Positions 25,958 to 36,285 are shown, counted from the first letter of the stretch. The stretch: DNA of 64,000 bases from Chryseobacterium nepalense (GCF_023195755.1 NZ_CP096203.1:3720001-3784000); one strand, 5' to 3'. The notes: generated by a model from the sequence alone, not told the origin. Numbers and translations are program-made.

Positions 25958-26989
25958 TTATACCAGAACACCATTTTTAGAAGCAATCGGATCCGGAAGT
26001 TCGGTATCACCTGTCATTTGCAGCAGGTCGATTTCTATCGTCCTGCAGATGGACAACATCGGAATGTCAAACATGAGCCCTTCAAAAGGGTTTTCAGAAT
26101 AATCACCTACCAGTTCCATAATGATGTAAATCCATCCAATTGTAATGCAAAAAGGAATTGAGGCCCAGACGCCCCAGTCTCCCAATTTGGCAAATTCGCT
26201 TACCAGACCTAGCGGAAGCAGCATGATGAAAATAACGTTAAATACAAAAGCGGTGCTGGCAAACTGTCTTGGCAACGGGAATTTCTTGATTCTCTCAGCT
26301 TGTCCCTGTAACGTATAAAATTCGTTCAGGCAGTCCTGAAGCTGCATGTGATTAAATCCTGAAATGGCACCCATATTCTTTAATTCGTTAATATCTTTTG
26401 ATTGTTGTGCGATAAGATGGGTTGCAAAATTCTTGTATTCAGACTGAATTGCTGCCTCATCTTCGGATAGATATTTATTAAGGAATATCGGAGTTCTTCC
26501 ATAATCTGGAAAACCTGCTTTAATTAAACGATTACGTTTCTGATCTACACTTTTTAGCTGGTCTTCTTCCACTTTAATATGTTCCCATTCTGTAGGAATC
26601 AAAAGCTGTTCGCGCAATTGATAGAGCCACGCAATGTGTCGGTACACTATTTTTTTCCGTCGGTCTTCAAGATCGAACTTTCCGATTTCATCGTTTCCCG
26701 TGTCAAATGCAGAGACCATGGAGCCGAGCATACGGCTGGAATTTACAATACCACCCCATATTTTCCTGGCTTCCCACAATCTGTCGTAGGCCTGATTGTT
26801 TTTAAAACCAACCAGAAAAGCTTCTGCCGTACCGATCAATGCTACCGGAACCCAGGGAATGATCATCCAATGCCAATTGAAAAAATGAAAAAGAATGGCA
26901 ATCAAAGTACACCAAATGGAAATCATAATAAGATGAAATCCCGATAAATTGAGAACCTGCCTGTAATTGACATATTTTGTAGTGATCAT
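25958..26989 (-). CDS. Bestrophin-like anion channel protein
   Basis: A 343-aa inner-membrane protein of the bestrophin (UPF0187) family. Typical segments are FHLIMISIWCTLIAILFHFF, the strongly conserved GTAEAFLVGFKNNQAYDRLW and EARKIWGGIVNSSRM, and, after a large soluble part, helices ending in the family signature GLMFDIPMLSICRTIEIDLL. Bacterial homologs form pentameric ion channels; direction and ion are unknown here. I chose the ATG at 26989 because MITTKYVNYRQV matches the usual N-terminus; a start 39 bases upstream is possible. The gene ends close to the REP-like element. Confidence 0.88.
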   Translation of the reverse strand: MITTKYVNYRQVLNLSGFHLIMISIWCTLIAILFHFFNWHWMIIPWVPVALIGTAEAFLVGFKNNQAYDRLWEARKIWGGIVNSSRMLGSMVSAFDTGNDEIGKFDLEDRRKKIVYRHIAWLYQLREQLLIPTEWEHIKVEEDQLKSVDQKRNRLIKAGFPDYGRTPIFLNKYLSEDEAAIQSEYKNFATHLIAQQSKDINELKNMGAISGFNHMQLQDCLNEFYTLQGQAERIKKFPLPRQFASTAFVFNVIFIMLLPLGLVSEFAKLGDWGVWASIPFCITIGWIYIIMELVGDYSENPFEGLMFDIPMLSICRTIEIDLLQMTGDTELPDPIASKNGVLV

Positions 26990-27042
26990 AAAAGATATGC
27001 TTTTTTTAAAGATTATTAAAAGTAACAAAAAGCATACAAAAA

Positions 27043-27067
27043 AGCCCCTAAAAATTTTTAGAGGCTC
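27043..27067 (-). terminator. Intrinsic terminator after the E1 gene
   Basis: On the minus strand AGCCTCTAAAAA pairs with TTTTTAGGGGCT (one mismatch) followed by T residues, 20 bases past the E1 stop. Confidence 0.75.
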
Positions 27068-27087
27068 AATTTTATTTTTATTGTAAA

Positions 27088-29160
27088 TTAATATTTCAGC
27101 ATTTCTTCAATTTTGGCGCTCAGCTTTTCAGCGTTTGGCAACATTTCTTTTTCCAGCACAAGGTTAATAGGAACTGCCGGAACGTCAAGCGATCCCATCG
27201 TTTCTACCGGAGCATCAAGATACCTGAAACAGTTTTTGGAAATTCTGTGTGCAAAAGCTTCCGCAAAAGAGTTGTTAAGCTGCTCTTCCGTTAAAACGAT
27301 ACATTTTCCGTGCGCTTTTACTCTTTCAAAAATCAATTCTTCATCAAGAGGAATCAATGTTCTTAAATCGATAACTTCCACTTTTCCGCCGAAATTTTTC
27401 GCTGCTTCTTTAGCCCAGTAAACCCCCATTCCGTAAGTAACAACCAGTAAAGTTCTGCCTTTTTCCGTTTCATCTTTATCGGCTTCAATGATTACTTTTC
27501 CTTTACCGAAAGGTAAAATATAATCTTCCGCCGGCTCTATTGTTTTTGCATCTTCCGTTCCAGGAACTTTACTCCAGTAAAGACCTTTGTGTTCCAGCAT
27601 AATTACCGGATTCGGATCGTAATAGGCCGCTTTCAGTAAACCTTTAAAATCTGCCGCATTGCTTGGATAAGCGATTTTTATTCCTTTAATGTTGGCAAGA
27701 ATACTTTCTACGCTTCCGCTGTGATATGGTCCGCCGCCGCCATAAGCGCCGATCGGTACACGGATGATATTGCTGACCGGGAATTTTCCCTGGCTCAGAT
27801 AGTTCGATTTCGAGATTTCCGTGATCAATTGGTTGATTCCCGGATAGATATAATCGGCAAACTGAACTTCAACGATCGGTTTCAGGCCAACCGCACTCAT
27901 TCCGGTAGTGGAACCAATGATATAAGCTTCCTGGATAGCGGTATTAAAAACCCTTTTACTGCCGAATTTTTTTCCTAATGTTACCGTCTCACGGAAGACA
28001 CCACCGATTCTTTCTCCAACATCTTGTCCGTATAGCAAAGCTTCCGGATGTTTCCACATCAATTCCTGAATAGCATGTATGGCAGCATCTACCATTACAA
28101 TCTTTTCACCACCTGCAGGCTCACGTGTTCCTGTTTCTTCCGTAATCGGAGTCGGTGCGAACACATGCTGCATTACCGTTTCAGGTTTCGGATCCTCGGC
28201 ATTTTTTGCTCTGTCGAAGGCTTCTTCGGCTTCAAGACGGGCTTTTTTGGTAATTTGTTTTAATAATTCTTCATCAACACCGGAATCCAGCAACTGGTTT
28301 CTAAGGATTTCTCCCGGATCTTTAGCTCTGTGTTTTGCCAGATCTTCTTCATCTCTGTAAAATTCTCTTCGTACTCCGGAAGTATGATGGCCGATAAGGA
28401 CAGTTTTTGCACAGACAACCAAAGGTTTTCTCTCATTACGCACAAAATCAACCGCTTTTTTCATGACTTCAAAACTTTCAATGAAATCGGTACCATCCAC
28501 TCTCATTCTGCTAAGGCCTGTGAAACCTGCCACGAAATCGTAAGCGTCACAGGTTCTTGCTTCATCTTTGGTTACAGAAATTCCCCATTCGTTATCCTGT
28601 ACCAGGAAAATAATCGGAAGCTGATGTAATGCTGAAAACTGAAGCGCTTCACTCACTTCGCCTTCCGTAACGGAGTTGTCTCCGAGGCTGCATACAACAA
28701 CAGGATTGTTTTCAAAGTGCTGCAGATTAAAGTCCTGAATATATTTTATACCTTGTGCCACTCCTGCTGTAGGAATGGTCTGCATTCCGGTTGCGGAACT
28801 CTGATGAATGATTTTAGGTTTGTTTTCGTCCCTGCTAGAAGGATGGGAATAATAAGATCTTCCTCCTGAAAAAGGATCTTCGGCTTTAGCCAGCAATTGC
28901 AGCATCAGCTGATAGGGTTCGAAACCTATTCCTAAAAGAATACTTTCATCTCTGTAATAAGGGGATACCCAGTCTTCTTTTTTTAATTGATAAGCAGTAG
29001 CCAGCTGAATCGCTTCGTGACCTCTTGAAGTGCTATGAACATATTTGGTAACATTTCTGTTTTCTTCGTAAATGTCTGCCATTGCCTTGGCAAGCATCAT
29101 ATGATTATATGCTTTTAGCAGAATCTCCTGTGAAACTTTCTCGTGAAGTGTATTTTCCAT
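27088..29160 (-). CDS. Alpha/beta-fused 2-oxoacid dehydrogenase E1 component (branched-chain type)
   Basis: A 690-aa thiamine-diphosphate enzyme that decarboxylates 2-oxo acids for an E2 acyltransferase. The alpha part (to about residue 330) has SRGHEAIQLATAYQLKKEDW, YYRDESILLGIG, and the ThDP motif CSLGDNSVTEGEVSEALQF with DNEWGISVTK. The beta part (from about 355) has EALLYGQDVGERIGGVFRET, NTAIQEAYIIGSTTGMSAV, VEVQFADYIYPGINQL and GPYHSGSVESI. Most bacteria encode alpha and beta separately; the fusion is common in Bacteroidetes. I start at MENTLHEK because the terminator of the upstream gene ends 24 bases before it. The lipoyl-bearing E2 is not in this window. Confidence 0.9.
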   Translation of the reverse strand: MENTLHEKVSQEILLKAYNHMMLAKAMADIYEENRNVTKYVHSTSRGHEAIQLATAYQLKKEDWVSPYYRDESILLGIGFEPYQLMLQLLAKAEDPFSGGRSYYSHPSSRDENKPKIIHQSSATGMQTIPTAGVAQGIKYIQDFNLQHFENNPVVVCSLGDNSVTEGEVSEALQFSALHQLPIIFLVQDNEWGISVTKDEARTCDAYDFVAGFTGLSRMRVDGTDFIESFEVMKKAVDFVRNERKPLVVCAKTVLIGHHTSGVRREFYRDEEDLAKHRAKDPGEILRNQLLDSGVDEELLKQITKKARLEAEEAFDRAKNAEDPKPETVMQHVFAPTPITEETGTREPAGGEKIVMVDAAIHAIQELMWKHPEALLYGQDVGERIGGVFRETVTLGKKFGSKRVFNTAIQEAYIIGSTTGMSAVGLKPIVEVQFADYIYPGINQLITEISKSNYLSQGKFPVSNIIRVPIGAYGGGGPYHSGSVESILANIKGIKIAYPSNAADFKGLLKAAYYDPNPVIMLEHKGLYWSKVPGTEDAKTIEPAEDYILPFGKGKVIIEADKDETEKGRTLLVVTYGMGVYWAKEAAKNFGGKVEVIDLRTLIPLDEELIFERVKAHGKCIVLTEEQLNNSFAEAFAHRISKNCFRYLDAPVETMGSLDVPAVPINLVLEKEMLPNAEKLSAKIEEMLKY

Positions 29161-29166
29161 AGAAAG

Positions 29167-29174
29167 CAAAGATA
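29167..29174 (-). promoter_or_regulatory. E1 -7 box
   Basis: On the minus strand TATCTTTG matches TAnnTTTG and lies six bases from the E1 ATG, implying a nearly leaderless message. Confidence 0.45.
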
Positions 29175-29177
29175 AAC

Positions 29178-29212
29178 AAAAAAACAAAACACTAACAAGT
29201 GTTAGTGTTTTG
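29178..29212 (-). terminator. Terminator of the S8 peptidase gene
   Basis: A 13-bp perfect inverted repeat (CAAAACACTAACA, 2-nt centre) is followed on the minus strand by a T tract, 29 bases past the peptidase stop and directly before the E1 gene. Confidence 0.8.
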
Positions 29213-29240
29213 AGCGTTTTAAATAAAAATAATGATAATG

Positions 29241-31343
29241 TTATTCTTTAATTACTTTTTTAGAAACAGTATCTTTCTCTGTTTTAACTTCTATAATATA
29301 TACTCCTTTGATATAAGGTGTCAGGTCAATGGTTTCTTCCTCATTTTTGAAAATTCCGGTCTGAAGTTTTTTTCCGGAAAGATCATAAACATTATAAACG
29401 GATTTCTTAGGGGCTTTTAAGACTTTTACGAAATCTTTTGTAAGCGTTGGCGCTATTACCATTCCGTTGTTTTTTATAAGGTCATTGGTTGACAATGAAG
29501 ATTGTGTTTGCCCGGTTACCATAATGGAATAGTTCTGTGAAGACGTACTTCCGGAATCGTTGACTAATGTACCTTTGTTTGTGATTTCAATTCTGTAGCT
29601 TCTGCCCGCAACGGGATTGTCAATGACTACCTGCTCCACATTATCCACCGTGTTGTCTGCTTTTGACGCAGGTGTTAAAGGACTGTTGGCGTTAAGCTTC
29701 CAGGGATAATAAACGGTATTCGTAGTAAGGTCTATAATTCTCAAATCCAGATCATTAATTAATTTTGATGATCTGTTGTTGTAAACATCAGATATAAACT
29801 GATAATTGGGTTCATACTGAGGATCTATCCAGCTAATGGTGGCTTTTAATGGTTCACCTCCGCTCGCTATTATGGTTTTGCTGTTTTTAACACCGCTATT
29901 TAAAGTTTCATTGTTGAAAATTACGGTATTATTGGCTTTTCCTACCAGTAATTCTGCTCCTTTTTTAGCATCGATAAAACCCCATCCGAACCATGGGTCC
30001 GGTCCTATATTTCCAGCTTCTGAAGCGGAGTGAACAGTAAGTACTTTTGCTGAAGCAGCATCAAGTAATGCATTATTGAACAGCTGCTTGTAAATTTGGG
30101 TCCATAATCCTATGATTCCTGTAACAACAGGTGCTGAAAAAGAAGTTCCGCTTCCTTCTGCCCAAAGAGAGCTCCCCGAAGCTGAGCTAGCGGCATACAA
30201 AACGTCCGTTCCTACAGTAGAGATATCCGGTTTTATTCCACCGTCATCTCTGGGACCTGCGCTACTGTAAGTGGAATGTGCTACATCAAATGAATCTGTA
30301 TAACGGAAATTATTGGTGGTAATAATGTCTGTAGCTCCCACAACAATAATATTTTTTGCCAATGATCCGGGGCCTATACAGTCGTAGCCCTGTGAACAAT
30401 TATTCGGTGGGGGAGTGTCGTTGCTTCCAAATGCGGCCTGGCCGTTCGAAGTGCTGTAATATTTAGGAATTGTTGCTGAACCTCCATTCGGGCCCATACC
30501 GAATGAATTTCCTGCAGATTTTACAATAATGAAAGAAGGGTTATTGTAAACCAGAGCGTCATAATTGTAATCATTGTCATCATAAGTTCCCTGAAAATCG
30601 TAAAATGTATTACCGCTTTTAGAACCGTTGTAAACATAATATAAATTTCCGTTGCTGTCATAATCTTCATCCCAACCGGCATTAATACCATAAGAATGAT
30701 TGGAAATATTGGGAGATGCAATAATAATTTTTTCAAAAACATTACTGCTGGAACTGTTGCCGGGCAAAGTGGTTGTTGCGAACATATAGCTGTCCATCGT
30801 AGAATTAATGGCAACTCCTTTTGTGTTTCCTACAATACCGCTACTGTTGGATAAAGTAACACTTTTTCCTCCTATAAAGCTTCCTACACCTGTAGAGTGA
30901 TCAGAATAAATCTGGGAACTTGCCTCCTTATTGCTTATTCTTCCGGGCGCATTATTGAAAGCTGTATGTGCTCCGTAAATTCTTCCGCCGTCGAAGATGG
31001 TATATTTGATGTTTTCACCATTGAAAGCTCCTGTCAGTCCTGTTACGTTGCCGGCTGTATTCAGTAAATCAGAATTTGAATTGGATAGCTGCCTGGTGTC
31101 CTGTTCCTGTAAAAAGTAAGGAATATCAAAATGAAAACCTCCAAGCCGTGATTTCAGAGAATCTATTTTTTTCTTAGTGACTGCGTCCGGACTTTTCCCG
31201 TAGACTTTTTCAGCATACCGATCAAACTTTTTCTCATTCTGAATCTTTTGCTGTTCAAATTCTCTTCTTAAAACTTCATTGTTTTTCTGTGAGTATACCA
31301 ATACACCCAATAATGTACTTAATACAATTAGATTTTTCCTCAT
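29241..31343 (-). CDS. Secreted S8 (subtilisin-like) serine peptidase with T9SS sorting domain
   Basis: A 700-aa exported protease. A short signal peptide (MRKNLIVLSTLLGVLVYSQ) and a propeptide-like region rich in Lys/Glu precede the subtilase domain. The catalytic triad is visible: Asp in IKYTIFDGGRIYGAHT, His in YSDHSTGVGSFIGG, Ser in GSGTSFSAPVVTGI; ASASKVLTVHSAS follows. A beta-rich domain comes next and the C-terminal 80 residues (VYNVYDLSGKKLQTGIF, IKGVYIIEVKTEKDTVSKK) form a type A T9SS sorting domain. It should be secreted across the outer membrane by the type IX system. Own terminator; E1 lies downstream. Confidence 0.9.
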   Translation of the reverse strand: MRKNLIVLSTLLGVLVYSQKNNEVLRREFEQQKIQNEKKFDRYAEKVYGKSPDAVTKKKIDSLKSRLGGFHFDIPYFLQEQDTRQLSNSNSDLLNTAGNVTGLTGAFNGENIKYTIFDGGRIYGAHTAFNNAPGRISNKEASSQIYSDHSTGVGSFIGGKSVTLSNSSGIVGNTKGVAINSTMDSYMFATTTLPGNSSSSNVFEKIIIASPNISNHSYGINAGWDEDYDSNGNLYYVYNGSKSGNTFYDFQGTYDDNDYNYDALVYNNPSFIIVKSAGNSFGMGPNGGSATIPKYYSTSNGQAAFGSNDTPPPNNCSQGYDCIGPGSLAKNIIVVGATDIITTNNFRYTDSFDVAHSTYSSAGPRDDGGIKPDISTVGTDVLYAASSASGSSLWAEGSGTSFSAPVVTGIIGLWTQIYKQLFNNALLDAASAKVLTVHSASEAGNIGPDPWFGWGFIDAKKGAELLVGKANNTVIFNNETLNSGVKNSKTIIASGGEPLKATISWIDPQYEPNYQFISDVYNNRSSKLINDLDLRIIDLTTNTVYYPWKLNANSPLTPASKADNTVDNVEQVVIDNPVAGRSYRIEITNKGTLVNDSGSTSSQNYSIMVTGQTQSSLSTNDLIKNNGMVIAPTLTKDFVKVLKAPKKSVYNVYDLSGKKLQTGIFKNEEETIDLTPYIKGVYIIEVKTEKDTVSKKVIKE

Positions 31344-31588
31344 GCCGCTAGTGATTATATAAATATCGATAACAAATGTAAATAAGATTCATGATTTTTC
31401 ATTAAATGTTGTTTATGCTATAATGAATATTAATTGAATTTTAATGATTCTTAAATTTTTAATAATGTGTATTTAATGCTATTTAGTTTAGTACGAACTG
31501 ATGATTATTTAATAGGCTTAAAGTTTACAGGAAATCAAAAAATGAAGTAACTTTACATTCTCTTTTTAAATAAAAGCTAGAAGATTAC

Positions 31589-34500
31589 ATGTATTTAGTT
31601 TTTGACACAGAAACCACAGGTTTACCAAAGAATTTCAATGCTCCGCTTTCAGACTCAGACAACTGGCCAAGAATGGTTCAGATTGCATGGCAGCTGCATC
31701 ATGATGATGGGACACTTATTGAAAATCAGGATTATATCATAAAACCGGAAGGATACGATATTCCCTTCAACGCCGCGAGAATTCACGGTATTACTACGAA
31801 GATTGCCAATGAAGAAGGTCGTGATCTTACTGAAATTTTAAATGAATTCTCTAAAGTTTTAGAAAAAGTAAGAGTCGTTTCCGGACACAATGTAGAGTTT
31901 GATTATAACATTGTAGGAGCAGAATTTTACCGTAAAAATATTAAAGACAACCTTCAGGAAAAGCCTAGAGCCGATACCATGGTTCTGGGTACAGATTTCT
32001 GTCAGCTCGGCGGCGGCCGCGGTGGCAGATTTAAGCCTCCAAAACTGGAAGAGTTGTACGAAAAGCTGTACGGGCACAAGTTTGATGAAGCTCATAATGC
32101 TGCTGCAGACGTAAATGCAACCGCTCAGGTTTTCTTCGAAATGATGAGAATCGGGGTTATTCCTGCGGAAGTTTTAAAGATTTCTGAAGATCAGCTTACA
32201 TATTTTAAAACGCTTTATCCCGACCCGATCAAACCTTTCAATATTGTTATCAGAAGGCAGGTTGCGGATTTCCATAATAAAAAGAAACAGCAGGATTTTG
32301 GAAGTATTGATGAAATTGATCTGGGAAAATATTTCAATTTTGATAATCACAGTGTTTTTTCAACATTATCGGCGACTTCCAGCATTAATGATCTGATTAA
32401 AAAAGCCACCGATGATAACTTCCCGGCTGTCGGAATGGTAGATCTGGGAAATATGATGGGTGCTTTCAAATTTGTTTCCGCGGTGGAAGGAGCAAATTCA
32501 GATCGTGCTAAAAAGCATAAGGAATATTTAGCAAAAAAACAGGAAGCGGAAGAGAAAGGCGAAGCTTTTAATGAAGCTGAACCTGTGTCAGAGCCGTTAA
32601 TTCCTGTTGTAGGCTGTGAGTTTTATATCTCTGAACGGTATGAACAGAAGCAGTTTACCAAAGATGATCCCGACCGAAGAACACAGGTTGTCCTTTTGGC
32701 AAAAGATTTTAACGGATATAAAAACCTGGCAAAACTTTCCAGTATCGGTTTCCTGAAAGGATTTTATTTTGGAGTTCCAAGAGTAAGCCGCGAGCTGATC
32801 GCACAATATAAAGAAGGAGTTATCGCTTTAACTTCAGGTATTCATGGAGATATTCCTGATGCCATATTAAATACCGGGGAGCAAAAAGGAGAAGAACTGT
32901 TCAAATGGTGGAAAGATACCTTTAAAGATGATTTTTATGTTCAGATTCAGAATCATAAGCTACCCGAAGAAGAGCACTTAAATGATGTTCTCCTTCATTT
33001 TGCCGATAAATATAATGTTAAAATTTTAGCACAGAACGAAACGTTTTACACGAATAGAGACGATTCCAATATTCAGGATATTGTCAGCTGTATCAAAGAT
33101 GGTGAAAAGTTGTCAACGCCCGTTGGTAAAGGTTTTGGTAAAAGAAGAGGTCTTGCTACCGGAGAATATTACATTAAAAATTCAGATGAGATCAAGGAAG
33201 CATTTCTTGCTTATCCTGATGCTTTTGATGCGTATGAAGAATTTACTGCGAAGTTCAAACCTTATACCCTTAAAAGAGATGTTTTGCTTCCGAAATTTGA
33301 TATCCCTCAGGAATTCATACATGCTGAAGATGAACTTGACGGAGGAAAACGTGGAGAAATGGCTTATCTTACCTATTTAACGTATGAAGGCGCAAAAAAG
33401 AGATATGGAGTTAATGGAATAACTGAAGGTATCAAAGAACGTCTCGATTTCGAACTTGAAGTAATCGCCAATACGGGTTATCCGGGTTATTTCCTCATCG
33501 TACAGGATTTTTGTAATGAAGCCCGGAAAATGGGAGTTTGGGTAGGGCCGGGCAGGGGTTCTGCTGCAGGATCTGCTGTAGCATACTGCATCGGAATTAC
33601 CAATGTGGATCCTATTAAATATGATCTCCTTTTTGAGAGATTCCTTAATCCTGAAAGGGTTTCCATGCCGGATATTGATATTGACTTTGATGATGAAGGC
33701 CGTGACCGGATTATTAAATGGGTAATCGATAAGTACGGACAGAGCCAGGTAGCGCAGATTATTACTTACTCTGTTCTGGGTGGTAAATCTGCTATTAAAG
33801 ATGCAGGAAGAGTACTGGATGTTCCGATTCCTGATACGAATAATATTGCCAAACTGATTCCTTCCACGCCAGGGATGAATATTGCGAAAGCCTTGGCAAA
33901 ATATGATAAACTAAAACCGGAAGAACAGATGCTCGTTGATGAGATGAGACTGGTTTTAGACAGTCCTTCTGATCCTCGTCATGACGTGCTTGCAAGTGCA
34001 AAAAAGATGGAGGGATGTATCCGGAATACAGGGATCCATGCCTGTGGGGTGATTATTACACCTGAAGATGTGAGTAACTTGGTTCCGGTAACGATTGCGG
34101 CAAAAGATGCGGATATTTTGGTGTCACAATTTGATAACTCTGTTGCTGAAAGTGCCGGTCTCCTAAAGATGGACTTCCTGGGCCTTAGAACACTTACCAT
34201 TATTAAAGATGCCTTGAAGCTCGTAAAAGAACGACATGGCGTGGATATTGATCCAGACGAAATTCCTTTGGATGATGCTAAAACCTATCAACTTTTTAAA
34301 GAAGGACGAACCATCGGGATTTTCCAGTATGAAAGTCCCGGGATGCAGAAATACATGAGGGAGCTTAAACCAACGGTTTTTGCTGACCTTATTGCCATGA
34401 ATGCTTTGTACCGTCCGGGTCCGATAAAATATATTCCGAACTTTATCAACAGGAAACATGGCATTGAAGAAATTGTTTACGATTTACCCGAAACTGAAGA

Positions 34501-36265
34501 ATATTTAAAGGAAACTTACGGAATTACCGTTTATCAGGAGCAGGTAATGCTTTTATCACAAAAATTGGCCAACTTTACAAAAGGTGAGGCGGACACGCTG
34601 AGAAAGGCAATGGGTAAAAAGCAGATTGACGTTCTTAATAAAATGTATCCGAAATTCATCGAAGGCGGAAGAAAAAACAATCTTGATGAAGAAAGATTAG
34701 AAAAAATCTGGAACGACTGGAAAGCTTTTGCTGAATATGCCTTTAATAAATCACACTCTACCTGTTATGCGTTTATTGCTTATCAGACAGCGTTCTTGAA
34801 AGCCAATTATCCGGCAGAATATATGGCAAGTGTAATGAGCAACAACATTAATAATACCGACTCGATTACCATGTTCATGGAAGATTGTAAAAGTATGGGT
34901 GTTGATGTATTGGGTCCGGATGTTAATGAATCTCAGTATAAATTTTCGGTAAACGAAAAAGGACAGATCCGTTTCGGATTAGGAGCGATTAAAGGTATTG
35001 GTGAAGGGCCGAGTGAAGCTATTACAAGGGAAAGAGCAAACGGAAGATTCAAAAATATTTATGATTTCTTTGAAAGAATTCTTCCTTCGCAGATGAATAA
35101 AAGAGTGGCGGAAAGTTTGGTGTTGGCGGGAGCTTTTGATGAGCTGGATTCTTTCCACCGGGGCCAGTATTTCGATATAGATATGGCCGGGAGAACCAAT
35201 CTGGAAAGACTGATCAGATACGGACAAAGCTTTCAGGAGAGTAAAAATGAGATGGAAAATTCTCTTTTTGCAGATTTTGCGGAAGAAGTTCAGATCGAAC
35301 AGCCCAAACTGCCGCCCTGCCCGGAATGGCCGAATATGCATAAGCTGAACAAAGAAAAGGAAATTATAGGATTCTATCTTTCCGCACATCCTCTGGATGA
35401 GTTCAGGTATCAATACCAGTTTATGCAGGGACAGCTTTCTAAAAAGGCTGTTTTGGAAAAAGAGGAAGAAGTAAAACTGGTAGTGGATGAAGCTCCTATC
35501 CTTGAGCAGGATGCTCCTGAAGATGTTACTGAGCTTGTAGAAATTGTTTCCGATGATATTGTTGCAGGTGAGGAGGAAGAGATTATTGAAGAAGTCACGA
35601 AAAAGGCAGAGCCAAAAGGAGTTTTTCATTTTCTTAATCTGGATGAGGTAGATGCTTATAAAGAACAAGCCTTTGCCGGCAAGCAGGAAGAATTGTTTGA
35701 AGAGAAGAAGAAAGACTGGAAAACGATCCAGAAAGAAAGAGAAAATGGCGGAGGTGGTAAAGAATATACGGTCGCGGGACTGATTACTGAATATCGTGTG
35801 CAGGATGGTTTCAGAAGCGGTGAAAAGGTTGCTTTTGTTACCCTTGAAGATTATTCTGGGTCCTATTCTTTCCGGCTCGGAGACAGGGATTATATGCGTT
35901 TGAAAGAAAAGCTGGAAGTTCAGCGTTTTGTGATCTTTAAGATTAAATTTGCACAGGTAAAAGACGGAAGGGTTTTCGTGAATGTAAACGAGGTGATTGA
36001 ACTTCAGGAAGCATTTGAACGGTTTGCCAAAAGCATTTCTCTGGTCATGGATGTGATGGATTTCAGGCCTGAAGATCTTACTTTTTTCAGAAGTGTTCTG
36101 GAACGTAATCAGGGAGATCAGAAACTGAAATTCTATATCAAAAATACCGAAGATGATCGGGAAGAGCATATTGAAGTTCAGTCGATGAAGCATTCGGTAC
36201 ATCTCAGTGGAGAACTGATTAAGGAAATTCAACTGCTTAGCAAATATGAATTTTATCTGAATTAA
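31589..36265 (+). CDS. dnaE: DNA polymerase III alpha subunit with N-terminal DnaQ-like exonuclease
   Basis: Replicative DNA polymerase, 1558 aa (standard DnaE is near 1160). Residues 1-190 are a DEDDh exonuclease: FDTETTG (5-11), HNVEFD (100-105), HNAAADV (169-175). A PHP domain follows, but the metal-binding pattern is broken: only H254 remains of the usual HxH, and DHGN reads DLGN (285-288). The polymerase core shows GPGRGSAAGSAVAYCIGI and the catalytic aspartates of MPDIDIDFDDEGRDR (P at 694), plus the KSHSTCYAFIAYQTAFLK helix region, then an acidic insert and OB-fold (KEYTVAGLITEYRVQDG). Built-in proofreading would explain loss of PHP metal ligands. Confidence 0.93.
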   Translation: MYLVFDTETTGLPKNFNAPLSDSDNWPRMVQIAWQLHHDDGTLIENQDYIIKPEGYDIPFNAARIHGITTKIANEEGRDLTEILNEFSKVLEKVRVVSGHNVEFDYNIVGAEFYRKNIKDNLQEKPRADTMVLGTDFCQLGGGRGGRFKPPKLEELYEKLYGHKFDEAHNAAADVNATAQVFFEMMRIGVIPAEVLKISEDQLTYFKTLYPDPIKPFNIVIRRQVADFHNKKKQQDFGSIDEIDLGKYFNFDNHSVFSTLSATSSINDLIKKATDDNFPAVGMVDLGNMMGAFKFVSAVEGANSDRAKKHKEYLAKKQEAEEKGEAFNEAEPVSEPLIPVVGCEFYISERYEQKQFTKDDPDRRTQVVLLAKDFNGYKNLAKLSSIGFLKGFYFGVPRVSRELIAQYKEGVIALTSGIHGDIPDAILNTGEQKGEELFKWWKDTFKDDFYVQIQNHKLPEEEHLNDVLLHFADKYNVKILAQNETFYTNRDDSNIQDIVSCIKDGEKLSTPVGKGFGKRRGLATGEYYIKNSDEIKEAFLAYPDAFDAYEEFTAKFKPYTLKRDVLLPKFDIPQEFIHAEDELDGGKRGEMAYLTYLTYEGAKKRYGVNGITEGIKERLDFELEVIANTGYPGYFLIVQDFCNEARKMGVWVGPGRGSAAGSAVAYCIGITNVDPIKYDLLFERFLNPERVSMPDIDIDFDDEGRDRIIKWVIDKYGQSQVAQIITYSVLGGKSAIKDAGRVLDVPIPDTNNIAKLIPSTPGMNIAKALAKYDKLKPEEQMLVDEMRLVLDSPSDPRHDVLASAKKMEGCIRNTGIHACGVIITPEDVSNLVPVTIAAKDADILVSQFDNSVAESAGLLKMDFLGLRTLTIIKDALKLVKERHGVDIDPDEIPLDDAKTYQLFKEGRTIGIFQYESPGMQKYMRELKPTVFADLIAMNALYRPGPIKYIPNFINRKHGIEEIVYDLPETEEYLKETYGITVYQEQVMLLSQKLANFTKGEADTLRKAMGKKQIDVLNKMYPKFIEGGRKNNLDEERLEKIWNDWKAFAEYAFNKSHSTCYAFIAYQTAFLKANYPAEYMASVMSNNINNTDSITMFMEDCKSMGVDVLGPDVNESQYKFSVNEKGQIRFGLGAIKGIGEGPSEAITRERANGRFKNIYDFFERILPSQMNKRVAESLVLAGAFDELDSFHRGQYFDIDMAGRTNLERLIRYGQSFQESKNEMENSLFADFAEEVQIEQPKLPPCPEWPNMHKLNKEKEIIGFYLSAHPLDEFRYQYQFMQGQLSKKAVLEKEEEVKLVVDEAPILEQDAPEDVTELVEIVSDDIVAGEEEEIIEEVTKKAEPKGVFHFLNLDEVDAYKEQAFAGKQEELFEEKKKDWKTIQKERENGGGGKEYTVAGLITEYRVQDGFRSGEKVAFVTLEDYSGSYSFRLGDRDYMRLKEKLEVQRFVIFKIKFAQVKDGRVFVNVNEVIELQEAFERFAKSISLVMDVMDFRPEDLTFFRSVLERNQGDQKLKFYIKNTEDDREEHIEVQSMKHSVHLSGELIKEIQLLSKYEFYLN

Positions 36266-36285
36266 ATATTTAAAATATTATAAAA

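Noticed and set aside
34979-36232. A 417-residue open frame on the minus strand opposite dnaE
   Set aside because: It is antisense to a clear DnaE region and its composition mirrors the plus-strand coding sequence.
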